In this document: in pieces, positions 13,985-24,914 of the stretch
Numbering within the stretch: position 1 is the stretch's first letter
Layout of the letters: each line of letters opens with the position of its first letter
NCBI GenBank assembly: GCA_000181795.3
Contig: CM012953.1
Location: 13,987,341 to 14,051,340, forward strand
Direction of reading: 5' to 3'
From: Trichinella spiralis
Taxonomy: Eukaryota > Nematoda > Enoplea > Trichinellida > Trichinellidae
DNA: 64,000 nucleotides
Translations under genes and position numbers: made by a program
The notes under the pieces: generated by a model
Database searches by the model: none
The model's input: only the letters and a program-made list of their open reading frames with translations
Told to the model about the DNA's origin: nothing

Positions 13985-14965
13985 AATTAATTTTTGCATG
14001 CATGTGTAAGCACACACTGTTTAAAGTGAGCGCGATGCTCATACACAGCACAGTCTATAGACTACATCATGATTACTGCGGATCTAGAGCTATACACGCA
14101 CAAAACTCAACTGAATTGGTGAAGTGCTTTTATTAGAACAAAAACCGAACGGCGTTTGACGAATGTTGAACGTCGAAACTGTTTGGTGAATCTGAATAAG
14201 TATTTCTGATCGCATGGTCTAGCACCGGCGACATCACTTTCAAGTGTCTGCCTTATCAACCTTCGATGGTAGTCTATGCGACTACCATGGTGATAACGGG
14301 TAACGGAGAATCAGGGTTCGACTCCGGAGAGGGAGCCTGAGAAACGGCTACCACATCCAAGGAAGGCAGCAGGCGCGCAAATTACCCACTCCCAGCTTGG
14401 GGAGGTAGTGACGAAAAATAACGAGACGATTCTCGTTTGAGAAACGTTATCGAAATGAGTACGCTTTACACACGCTAACGAGTAGCAATTGGAGGGCAAG
14501 TCTGGTGCCAGCAGCCGCGGTAATTCCAGCTCCAATAGCGTATATTAAAGTTGCTGCGGTTAAAACGCTCGTAGTTGAATTGTGGTCTTAGACAACAGTC
14601 CCCCTACAAAGGTGTGGCACGGTTGCTCGAGATCTTCATTCGTGGTTGCTGTTGTTGCTCTTCATTGAGTGTCAATGGTGCCTCGAGATTTTACTTTGAA
14701 AAAATTAGAGTGCTCAAAGCAGGTTGTGATGCCTGAATAATGGTGCATGGAATAATAGAATACGATCTCGGTTCTATTTTGTTGGTTTTCGAACCGGAGA
14801 TACTGTTTGAAAGGAACAGACGGGGGCATTCGTATTGCTGCGTTAGAGGTGAAATCTTCGCCCTGTGGTGGATTCACCAGCGATTCGCCGAAGTTCATTT
14901 AAGACTCGGCGAGCAGCTTCCGGGAAACCAAAGTGTTTCGGTTCCGGGGGAAGTATGGTTGCAAA

Positions 14966-15014
<49 letters not shown>

Positions 15015-15456
15015 GCGGCTTAATTTGACTCAACACGGGAAAACTCACCCGGCCCGGACACTGGAAGGATTGACAGATTGACAGCTCTTTCTTGATTCAG
15101 TGGGTAGTGGTGCATGGCCGTTCTTAGTTGGTGGAGCGATTTGTCTGGTTAATTCCGATAACGAACGAGACTCTACCCTATTAAATAGTGACAGTATTGT
15201 ATTTTTTGTGCTGATCACTTCTTAGAGGGACTGGCAAATTGAAAGCTGCACGAAAAAGAGCAATAACAGGTCTGTGATGCCCTTCGATGTCCGGGGCTGC
15301 ACGCGCGCTACAATGAAAGCGTCAACGTGAGTTACGTCCTTACCTGAAAAGGTTTGGCAATCGAATGAAACGTTTTCTTGAATGGAATAGGGAATTGCAA
15401 TTGTTTCCCTTGAACGAGGAATTCCCAGTAAGCGTGAGTCATTAGCTCGCGTTGAT

Positions 15457-15506
<50 letters not shown>

Positions 15507-15585
15507 ATTTAGTGAGGTGTTTTGACTGGCGCCAGTAGTCGGATATGTATTCGGCTTCGCGCCGGGAAATTTCCCAAACCAAATC

Positions 15586-15619
<34 letters not shown>

Positions 15620-15648
15620 CGTAGGTGAACCTGCGGGAAGGATCATTA
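13985..15648 (+). rRNA. 18S small-subunit rRNA (lacks first ~40 nt)
   Basis: Universal landmarks appear in order: tgcatgcatgt near the 5' end, gccagcagccgcggtaattc (from 14509), aggaattgacggaagggcac, the tacacaccgcccgtcgc motif (about 15473), and the 3' end gtaggtgaacctgcgggaag followed by ggatcatta. The usual first ~40 bases are absent, replaced by the broken MYST gene. Near 14845-14905 the normally invariant segment is altered (aaatcttcg...cgaagtt), but the two sides still pair. This argues for lineage divergence rather than random decay. Other helices look intact. Confidence 0.95.
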
Positions 15649-15897
15649 TCGTATTTTTTATACATGAAATGTGATTGATTTTGTAATGGGGTGCAAAAAA
15701 AGCAGTTTGCCCCTTTGTGGTTGTGTGGCAGTTGATCCTTTGTTTGTATTTCATCCTCACTACCGGATGGCGAGGAAAATGATGCTACCATTCTTTTCCC
15801 TCTGGGGAAAAAAGAAAAAAAAAAAAATCATTTTGTGAACGGTGTATCCATCCGTTGGGGGGGGGGTTTTTTTTTTGTATTCAAAAACCAAAAAAAA
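15649..15897 (+). other. ITS1, 5' part
   Basis: Sequence directly after the 18S 3' end, with poly-A, poly-T and poly-G runs and no coding signal. It runs into the assembly gap. The homopolymers at 15800-15897 probably caused the gap. Confidence 0.85.
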
Positions 15898-16827
15898 NNN
15901 NNNNNNNNNNNNNNNNNNNNNNNNNNNNNNNNNNNNNNNNNNNNNNNNNNNNNNNNNNNNNNNNNNNNNNNNNNNNNNNNNNNNNNNNNNNNNNNNNNNN
16001 NNNNNNNNNNNNNNNNNNNNNNNNNNNNNNNNNNNNNNNNNNNNNNNNNNNNNNNNNNNNNNNNNNNNNNNNNNNNNNNNNNNNNNNNNNNNNNNNNNNN
16101 NNNNNNNNNNNNNNNNNNNNNNNNNNNNNNNNNNNNNNNNNNNNNNNNNNNNNNNNNNNNNNNNNNNNNNNNNNNNNNNNNNNNNNNNNNNNNNNNNNNN
16201 NNNNNNNNNNNNNNNNNNNNNNNNNNNNNNNNNNNNNNNNNNNNNNNNNNNNNNNNNNNNNNNNNNNNNNNNNNNNNNNNNNNNNNNNNNNNNNNNNNNN
16301 NNNNNNNNNNNNNNNNNNNNNNNNNNNNNNNNNNNNNNNNNNNNNNNNNNNNNNNNNNNNNNNNNNNNNNNNNNNNNNNNNNNNNNNNNNNNNNNNNNNN
16401 NNNNNNNNNNNNNNNNNNNNNNNNNNNNNNNNNNNNNNNNNNNNNNNNNNNNNNNNNNNNNNNNNNNNNNNNNNNNNNNNNNNNNNNNNNNNNNNNNNNN
16501 NNNNNNNNNNNNNNNNNNNNNNNNNNNNNNNNNNNNNNNNNNNNNNNNNNNNNNNNNNNNNNNNNNNNNNNNNNNNNNNNNNNNNNNNNNNNNNNNNNNN
16601 NNNNNNNNNNNNNNNNNNNNNNNNNNNNNNNNNNNNNNNNNNNNNNNNNNNNNNNNNNNNNNNNNNNNNNNNNNNNNNNNNNNNNNNNNNNNNNNNNNNN
16701 NNNNNNNNNNNNNNNNNNNNNNNNNNNNNNNNNNNNNNNNNNNNNNNNNNNNNNNNNNNNNNNNNNNNNNNNNNNNNNNNNNNNNNNNNNNNNNNNNNNN
16801 NNNNNNNNNNNNNNNNNNNNNNNNNNN
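15898..16827. other. Assembly gap (930 N)
   Basis: Unresolved bases. By rDNA order the gap should contain the rest of ITS1, 5.8S, ITS2 and the first bases of 28S, if the flanks are truly contiguous. Confidence 0.99.
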
Positions 16828-17490
16828 AAAAAGAAACGAAAAACGAATTCTCCAAGTAGCGGCGAGCGAAACGAGAAAAGTCCATACCCCGAAGTCGGCG
16901 AGCAGTTGTGTTCGTCAACAGTGTGGTGTTAAAGGTGTCGTTGCATGTGCTGAAATCAGTTCGTAGGCTCCCTTGATTGGGGCTTCAGAGCGGGTGCAGG
17001 ACCCATAACGAACGATGTTTTGTGCATGGTGTCGCGGCTCCTAATCGAGTCGGGTTGCTTGAGACTGCAGCCCAAAGCGGGTGGTAAATCTCACCCAAGA
17101 CTAAATATTCGTACGAGACCGATAGCGAACAAGTACCGCGAGGGAAAGTTGAAAAGAACTCTGAAGAGAGAGTTCAACAGGACGTGAAACCGTTGACAGG
17201 CAAACGGATGGAGCTGACGGTGCAATTTTGACCAAAATCAGTCGTCGCTGGGTTCGTTGGCGAATGAATCTTTTGCAAACTTGTTTGTGTAGATTATCTT
17301 TCGATTCGAATCTACGCACGGTGCACTTTTGGTCGATCAGCGTCACGAGCAACGTTCGCAAATGTTTTGCTGCCGACAGTAATGCTGTTTGTTGTTTTTA
17401 AAAGCAACGAACAATAAACGCGGCTTGTGGAAGAGGTAATTGTGATGAAAAGTTTTGCTTTTGTCTCAATTGCCGTGCCATTGTTGTTTT
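16828..17490 (+). rRNA. 28S large-subunit rRNA, 5' portion (D1-D2)
   Basis: The start matches the conserved 28S head (aaaagaaacg ... agtagcggcgagcgaaacg). It continues with the usual D1-D2 core (gggtggtaaatctcaccca; gcgaacaagtaccgcgaggg; gaaaagaactctgaagagag; gacgtgaaaccg). The match stops inside the D2 variable region and is directly joined to the reverse-transcriptase part of an R2 element, so roughly 2 kb of 28S that should precede the R2 site is missing here. Confidence 0.93.
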
Positions 17491-20283
17491 CCCGGAGGAG
17501 GTTACGCTGCACCTCCAAAAAATGAAGATTCACACGTCAGCGGGCCCTGACGGAATAAAGGTGTTGCATCTTCGCTCGTGTGACCCAGTGTGTCTAGCGA
17601 ATGCCTTTAACCTCTTTCTTCTGGCTAGACACATCCTCAGCAACTCAAGGATTGTCGGACGACCCTCATTCCCAAAACCGACGATCCCCGCCCCTTGCTG
17701 AAGACTACCGGCCGATAACAGTCGCTTCCTGTTTATACCGGCTCTTCCGCAAAATTGTAAGGAGGCGGTTAGAAGACTCCCTTTCCCTCCATCCACGTCG
17801 AAAGGCTTTCCGGTCAGGCACGGACGGCGCTTTTGACAACACATCCACACTGATGACTGTCATTAGGGAGGCACACAACTGCGGTAAGGAGCTGAACATC
17901 GTCAGCATAGACCTCGCCAAAGCCTTCGACACCGTCAACCACACTTCCATCACCAGGGCACTCCGCATGCATGGTCTGGATGACGAATCGCGCACATTAA
18001 TCACAGAAATGGTAACTGGGAGCAGTACCATTATAAAGGGAGATGGAGGGGCACTTAGCAATTGGATCGAGATTAATCAGGGAGTCCGCCAGGGAGACCC
18101 CATTTCCCCCCTGCTCTTCAACGCCGTCATGGACGAGTTGGTAGAGCGAACTGGAGAGGGTTTTAAATTAAAGGGAGTCGAGGTTACAACACTGGCGTTT
18201 GCGGACGACGTAACACTTATAAATCAAAGCCACAGGGGAATGGAGAAGTTACTCTCCACCACCCTGGACTTCCTTAACGAGAGGGGCCTAAAACTGAACA
18301 TCAATAAATGCAAAGGTATCCGCCTTGTCCGCATGCCTAAAACCAAATCATTAGTAGAAGATACCTCCAAACCGTTCAGGGTCCCCAGCTTCGGAGAGGA
18401 AAACCAACACATCCCCATGGTGCCCCCGGGAGATTTAATTAAATTCCTTGGCATAGACATCACCCTCAATGGCAAGCCCCATTTCGACTTAGCCCCCCTG
18501 GAAGATACCCTTGAGAGAATTCGTAAGGCTCCCCTAGAAACTTGCCACTGTGCGGGACTACCTGATTCCATCTTTGGAATACAGATTGGGAGTCCCCGGG
18601 ATTTCTAGGAAACTCTTGGAGAGTGTTGATGGGGCAATCAGGTTAACGGTAAAACGTTTCTTGCACCTTCCGCTCACAGGCATGAATAGCATGTTTTTGT
18701 CCATGCCCGTCAAGGAGGGAGGACTTGGATTGCGTTCTCTCACCACGCAACACATTGCACGACTGGCCGTAGGCACTAACAGCATGTCCATCAGCACAGA
18801 CTCCGTCTCTAGGGCTGTGGCTAACACCACAACCCTGCGAAAGCCCTTGCTCTCGGCCCTGGAGCACTTTGCAGCCCCCACAGCTACCAAAAGTGCTATC
18901 CGTGAAGGAAAGCGTAACCTCCTTCGGGCGGAGATCGCTCAGCTCTCGGAAACGTACCAAGGCAGCTGTCTTCCATCCTTTAAACATGGGTCTCTGGTTA
19001 ACTCCTGGCTGCGTGGCACTAGTGGCATGCGTAGTCGGGATTACATCACCGGGTTGAAACTGCGGTTCGGAGTTATCGAGACGCGCAGTCAGAAGTGGAG
19101 GGGCCGAACGCCACAGAACCCGGACGCGCTGCTGTGTAGGCACTGTGGTCACTCCTCCGGTAACCGGGAGACAGCCGCACACGTCTCACAGAAGTGTCTC
19201 GTGACACACGCGCTGATCGTCCAGAGACATAACAAGATCGTGCGTCTTGTTGGGGATCGTGCGAAGGATGAAGGCTTCGCAGTGCATGTTGAGACGGCCA
19301 TTAAGTCAGGGGAAGAGGTTAACAAACCCGACTTACTACTCATTAAAGACGACACCGCACACATAATAGAGGTTGCAGTGCCATGGGAAAAAGGCACAAA
19401 TATGCATGAAACGCACGAAAGGAAAACTAACAAGTACGCACAACTGGTAGAGGACGTCAAGGCTCTCTTCGGCGTTCAAAACTGCACGATAGGGGCTCTA
19501 GTGATTGGCGCGCGCTCCAGCTGGTGTCCAAGCAATGACAGATCACTGAAAGCATGCGGATTGCACCTGCCCACGAAGTTCAAGAGACTACTCTGCAGGG
19601 TTGCACTCGAAGGCACCTGCAGAATATTCCGGAACTTCTTCACACGCACATAAGCACCTAAGAAAAAAAAAACAAACATTGATAAAATACAAAAGACAAA
19701 AACACTATAAAACCCAAATAAAAAAAAAACGGCCTTGCATGTTCCCTTGCATGCTGCCGCCGCTCCACCAGCTCCATCCTCTGGAGCATAGGGCAGCGGC
19801 ACACTTAACACTACTTTTAGGCCTGACGGTGAAGATTTGAAGATTGAAGCCGACGACCCCGGCGCAGAGCCCTGGCAGAAACCCGAACACTCGCCGCCCC
19901 ATGCGAAAGAAAACTCAGAAGACCGGAACACTGAGGACCAGTCAGAACCACATACGACACCTCAAACTCTGCGAACAACCGAGAATCCAGAAATCCAAAG
20001 AAGGAGCAGACTGAACCGAACGACTACACGAAGGGATTGCGCATGAAGAACGGGCCACAATTGGACGCCAGAACGCGGCACCACTCACCCCCAGAAGCAG
20101 GGCCCATAACTGATGTCTCACACTTTATAACCCCCCACCACTCCTCCCCCCAGTAGTATTGTTAAAACACGGTACCGGCCGTTAACCGGGCTGCACTGCA
20201 GTACAACGAAATTGATTTATGTTGAAACATTGGTTAAAATCTGTCTCTAATAAAGTCCCATTGGTGCGCGTCACAGATTAGAC
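17491..20283 (+). mobile_element. R2-clade non-LTR retrotransposon, 5'-truncated, copy a
   Basis: R2 elements encode one protein that nicks 28S rDNA and reverse-transcribes its RNA into it. This copy begins at the RT fingers (EEVTLHLQKM...SAGPDGIK). It carries RT motifs DLAKAFDTVNH, NQGVRQGDPISP, LAFADDVTL and GLKLNINKCKG in the frame 17601-18608. The frame 18550-19653 holds the thumb, zinc knuckle (CRHCG...H...C) and restriction-like endonuclease (KPDLLLIKDDTAHIIEVAVPWE, split at PD...E). Small deletions near 17632, 17695 and 18540 break the frame, so it is a pseudocopy. The native stop (FFTRT*) is at 19651-19653, followed by a ~630-nt 3'UTR that matches the other R2 copies here. The zinc-finger N-terminus is absent. 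Confidence 0.92.
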
Positions 20284-20462
20284 TGACGGCAGCAGGCACT
20301 TTCCTTCGTGAGAGTCCTGCAAATTCAGCAAATAGCCAAACTTTACCACTACTTACTTTGCTCTCTCGCAAACGTTCGTTGTTGTTTCTTTTGGACCAGG
20401 TTTAGAGAAATCGCACGCACAGCGGAACTGGACCGCTTAAGCCAGAAATAGTAAAGTAACAA
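20284..20462 (+). other. Unassigned segment between R2 3'UTR and 28S
   Basis: Homology to the 3' end of the 44-50 kb R2 copy stops at about 20283, yet the 28S target begins only at 20463. The 179 bases between are of unknown origin. They contain tagccaaa (20334-20341), the same octamer that starts the 28S flank, so this may be a 5'-truncated second R2 tail. Confidence 0.5.
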
Positions 20463-20520
20463 TAGCCAAATGCCTCGTCATCTAATTAGTAACGCGTATG
20501 AATGGATCAACAAGATTCCT

Positions 20521-20571
<51 letters not shown>

Positions 20572-20578
20572 CAAAATC

Positions 20579-20616
<38 letters not shown>

Positions 20617-20645
20617 TGACTCTGTGAAGAGACATGAAAGGTGTA
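20463..20645 (+). rRNA. 28S rRNA fragment starting at the R2 insertion site
   Basis: Begins tagccaaatgcctcgtcatc, the universally conserved 28S sequence immediately 3' of the R2 cleavage point. It continues through the conserved aaccacagccaagggaacgg and gaccctgttgagcttgactc segments. Clear similarity fades after aggtgtag (about 20645). Bases from there to 20756 are unassigned. Further on, an R2 of another subfamily begins. Confidence 0.93.
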
Positions 20646-20756
20646 GCACTGACATGACCGGGTTGTCCGGAGATAGGGATTCTGGTATCCATAAAACGCC
20701 GACTTTTTCACGGTGTTCGGAGCGCTCTCGTCTGTACGGTCCGGTTGATGGGGTAT

Positions 20757-22420
20757 AACATCACCAGAGGCGTAGAAATGAAAAAAGGCCAACGTAGAAA
20801 ATCTTCCCATGAAGTTCCGTGGAGCGCGTGAAACCGTCCAGAAGAAAATGGCTAACCCCCGTGTTGCGAAATTCAAGCGGTTCCAACGGTTGTTTCGAAG
20901 CAACAGGAGGAAACTGGCCAGCCACATTTTCGATAAAGCCTCACTGGAGCAATTCGGTGGCAGCATCGATGAGGCATCCGACCATTTAGAAAAGTTCCTC
21001 TCCCGGCCAAGATTCCGTGATAAGCGGTGATAAGTCAATCGGAGTTGCACATCCATTTTTGGCCGAGGAGGTGGAATTGGAATTAAAGGCCTCCCGACCA
21101 ACTGCCGTTGGTCCGGATGGAATTGCATTGGAAGACATCAAAAAACTCAACACATACGACTTAGCCAGTCTTTTCAACCTCTGGCTAAAAGCTGGCGACT
21201 TACCCGTATCGGTGAAAGCCAGTAGAACCATCTTCTTGCCCAAAAGCGACGGCACCACCGACATATCGAATTGTCGGCCTATCACAATCGCATCCGCTAT
21301 GTATCGGCTGTTCAGCAGAATAATAACGCGACGTCTGGCAGCCAGGTTGGAATTGAACGTGCGGCAAAAAGCGTTCCGGCCTGAAATGAACGGCGTATTC
21401 GAAAACTCCGCCATTTTATACGCCCTCATCAAGGATGCTAAGGTCAGGTCAAAGGAAATTTGCGTAACTACGCTCGACCTTGCCAAGGCCTTTGACACGG
21501 TGCCCCACTCACGCATTTTACGAGCCCTGAGGAAAAATAATGTCGACCCGGAATCCGTCGACCTGATTTCGAAAATGTTAACGGGTACGACTTATGCAGA
21601 AATAAAAGGGCTCCAGGGCAAACTTATACCCATTCGCAATGGAGTCAGGCAAGGTGACCCCTTGTTGCCCCTATTATTCAGTCTATTTATAGACGAGATA
21701 ATAGGTCGCCTACAAGCCTGCGGCCCTGCCTACGATTTCCATGGCGAAAAAATTTGCATTCTGGCTTTCGCCGATGATCTGACGCTGGTGGCTGACAGTG
21801 CAGCTGGTATGAAGATCCTTTTAAAAGCGGCTTGTGACTTTCTGGAGGAATCTGGAATGTCACTTAATGCAGAGAAATGCCGCACTCTCTGTATTTCAAG
21901 ATCTCCTCGAAGCCGCAAGACATTCGTCAACCCAGCTGCCAAATTCAACATCAGCGATTGGAAAACGGGTATCAGCTCAGAAATCCCCTCCCTGTGTGCG
22001 ACGGACACCTTTCGTTTCCTGGGGCACACCTTCGATGGAGAAGGAAAGATCCACATCGATACGGAGGAAATTCGATCCATGCTCAAATCGGTGAAGTCAG
22101 CTCCACTGAAACCGGAACATGTATGAACACTAAAGATGGAAGCGAATCATCAGCGTCACCTCCCTCCCTGCGGACAACGGAAACCCTAAACTAAAGAAGT
22201 TGAAAAACCGTACTGAACGACCCCACACGCGGACGGAGTATGAAGAGAAGACCAGGAGCGCACGCCGAAGCGTGGCACCATTCACCCCCAGAAGCAGGGC
22301 CCAACACTGATGTCCCACACTCTATGACCCCCCCCACTTCTTCACCCTCCAGTAGTATTGTAAAACACGGTACCGGCCGTCACCCGGGCTGCACTGCAGT
22401 ATATTGAGAATTGATTCAGT
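20757..22420 (+). mobile_element. R2 element of a second subfamily, copy b (internally deleted)
   Basis: The first ~45 bases match the copy-d N-terminal region. The sequence then jumps to a linker ending SRRKLASHIF and, after a frameshift near 21020, to an open RT frame (21017-22126). RT motifs are SRPTAVGPDGIALEDIKKL, CRPITIASAMYRLF, LDLAKAFDTVPHS, NGVRQGDPLLP, LAFADDLTLVAD and GMSLNAEKCRTL. The subfamily has SAAGMKIL after the FADD box, unlike copy a. The protein ends abruptly at 22126, before the thumb, zinc knuckle and endonuclease, and is joined to an R2-type 3'UTR (about 22240-22420). The joining of RT to 3'UTR is a deletion or template jump. Confidence 0.88.
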
Positions 22421-22439
22421 ATTATAATATTCGTTATAC

Positions 22440-22640
22440 AAACCTGACTTAGTGGTGGTTAAAGATGACACCGCGCACATTGTAGATATTGCGGTCCCCT
22501 GGAAAACGGATACAACCATGCAAGAAAAGCATGAACGGAAAACCAACAAATACACCATACATTTAACACCATACTAAATGAGGACGCCAAAGCACTCTAC
22601 ACCATCAATCACACCTCAATAAATAAAGCAGAATGCATGC
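22440..22640 (+). mobile_element. R2 patchwork: endonuclease piece plus RT piece
   Basis: A short stretch translates to the endonuclease core (PDLVVVKDDTAHIVDIAVPW, then KHERKTNKYT). After stops it continues with an RT motif remnant (TINHTSINKA...MHGLDED). Both are out of normal order (endonuclease before RT), so this is a scrambled junction between R2 copies. Confidence 0.75.
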
Positions 22641-24654
22641 ACGGCCTGGATGAAGATTGCCTGGATGAAGCTGTGGTTCTTCCATCCTCTTCATTAACGA
22701 TTCGTCCATCCATTAACCAAGTACTGGTGGACGGATTATTGGAGTACAACATCACCAGAAGCGTTGCGATGATCAAGGGCCAACGTAGAAAAGACCAGTA
22801 CAAAGAGCTTGTCATACAAATCTGGACAACACCTGAAGCGGTACATACCGTAGGTTTGTCCGAAGGCAAGGCCACCAATACACCGGTCGCAGACACTTGG
22901 TCATCTGTATTGTCTCAGGTCACTAGCACGTACCCTGAGTACGGGGCTGCGATATCATGTGACCTGATCAAAGACGCGACCGGCACGGCCAACCTAGAAA
23001 TCAACGAGCTGCAGAACAAAATTCTAAAAGTTCTCACGTCCTGCCGCAATCCGCTCAAAAAAGCCCGTGAAGTGCTGGAAATCTGTCGAAAAAAAACGGC
23101 CAACCCCCGTGTTGCCTGGTTCAAACGCTTTCAACGTTTGTTCCGAAGCAACAGGCGGAAACTGGCCAGTCATATCTTCGGTGCCTCACTCGATCAATTC
23201 GGTGGCAGCATTGAGGAGGCTTCAAATCATCTACAAAAATTCCTCTCCCGGCCAAACTTGGAATCCGATTCTTATCCCATGGTAAACGGGGATAAGCAAA
23301 TCGGAATTGCACATCCAATTCTGTCTGAAGAGGTGAAAGTCGAACTGAAATCCTCCCGACCAACTGCTGTTGGCCCGGATGGAATTTCATTAAAAGACAT
23401 CAAAAAATTAAACTCGTACGACTTAGCCAGTCTTTTTAACATATGGTTAAAAGCTGGTGACTTACCCAACTCGGTGAAAGCCAGCAGAATCATTTTTTTG
23501 CCCAAGAGCGACAGCACCACCGACATATCGAATTGTCGGCCAATTACGATTGCATCCGCGCTGTATCGGCTGTTCAGCAAAATTTTAACGCGACGTCTGG
23601 CAGCCAAGTTGGAACTAAACGTGCGGCAGAAAGCGTTCCTACCAGAAATGAACGGCGTATTTGACAACTCTGTTATTTTATACGCCCTGATAAAGGATGC
23701 AAAGGTCAGGTCGAAAGAAATTTGCATAGCAACGCTCGACCTTGCAAAGGCCTTCGACTCTTACGACCTGACGACCTGACGCTGATCGCTGACAGCGCAG
23801 CCGGTATGAAGATTTTCGTACGGCAAGGCGATCCCCTGTCACCACTATTATTCTGTCTCTTCATAGATGAATTAATAGATCGGTTGCAAACGAGCAGCCC
23901 GGCCTATGATTTCCAGGGCAGCAAAATTAGCGTACTTGCGTTCGCAGACGACCTTACGCTGTTAGCTGACAGCGCAGCTGGAATGAAAATATTGCTTAAA
24001 ATTACGAACGACTTCTTGGCCTACTCCGGCATGAGACTGAATGCCGCTAAATGCCGCACCCTCAGTCTCTGCCGGTCCCCGAGGACCAAGAAAATTTTCC
24101 CAAACCCGGCCATTAATTTCAGAATAATAGATTGCAGTACGGGTAAAACATCGGTGATACCGTCCCTCCGTGGCTCGGACGCATTGAGTTTCCTGGGCCA
24201 CCACTTCGACGGTGAAGGGCGCTTCACGTTTGATATGGAGCACGTTACATCTATGCTCAATTCGGTGAAATCCGCCCCGCTAAAACCGGAACAAAAGGTG
24301 GTACTGATCCGGTCACACCTCATCCCCCGCCTGCTGTTCCAGTTTCTCACAGCGGAAGCGGATGGCCGGAAAGCCTCGCTGGCTGACTCCATCATCAGAG
24401 GGGGTACGAAGGAGATCCTGCACTCAGTGAAACCTGGGATATGCACCGACTTCTTCTACATCCCTCTGAGAGATGGTGGTCTGGGATTTAGCTCCCTCGC
24501 GGAACACGTCCTGTTCAGCAGGCAGAAGGCCCTCGCCAGAATGGCTAGGTCGAGCGACCCCATATCTAAGAATGTAGCAAACAACGGTAGTCGTACCCTA
24601 CAGCAGTTCCTGGAAGCATTAATTGTCACATCCAGAACTGGTAAAATCCGCTGA
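22637..24654 (+). mobile_element. R2 element, second subfamily, copy d (RT with internal patch)
   Basis: Frame 1 (22637-23779) holds part of the R2 region preceding the RT (TSTYPEYGAAI..., SRRKLASHIF) and RT fingers to LDLAKAFDS, where it ends. Frame 2 resumes with FVRQGDPLSPLLF, LAFADDLTLLAD, GMRLNAAKCRTL, the thumb (RSHLIPRLLFQFL), and PLRDGGLGFSSL, and stops at 24654. The palm stretch between AFDT and the GVRQGDP motif is missing, replaced by a ~60-bp patch copied from the FADD region. The zinc knuckle and endonuclease are also missing. This is the best preserved N-terminal half of the second subfamily, but it is not functional. Confidence 0.9.
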
Positions 24655-24914
24655 ATCGACATCTACAAATAGCGAGGCGCGTCACGGAGTAACCTTATGC
24701 AAATATGAAAAGGAAAATTGCCGATGGCAGTTGCTGCAAGCAGTTGACCTTATTCAAAACCGGAAGTGATTTCATATATAAATCTTTGTTCACCAAGAGA
24801 TGTTGTTGTTGAATAAATATTCACTCAAGAAAGGCGTTATCATTACTGCTCTGCGTTAGTTGTACATTTTCGTGTATTGCGCTTCAAGCATACGTTTTTT
24901 AGTGTTTACCCTTA
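24655..24914. other. Unassigned sequence between R2 and Pao
   Basis: About 260 bases with no coding signal that I can recognise, lying between the last R2 frame and the truncated Pao polymerase. Confidence 0.6.

Noticed and set aside
15835-16966. Long open frames across the unresolved bases
   Set aside because: They consist almost entirely of unknown residues spanning the gap; not genes.
17101-17533. Minus-strand frames inside 28S
   Set aside because: They lie in rRNA sequence and have no family resemblance.
18643-19182. 179-codon minus-strand frame over R2 copy a
   Set aside because: It is antisense to the R2 thumb and linker, with no domain of its own.
20577-21516. Long minus-strand frames over the R2 b copy
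   Set aside because: They are antisense to a clear RT frame; their openness mirrors the coding strand.
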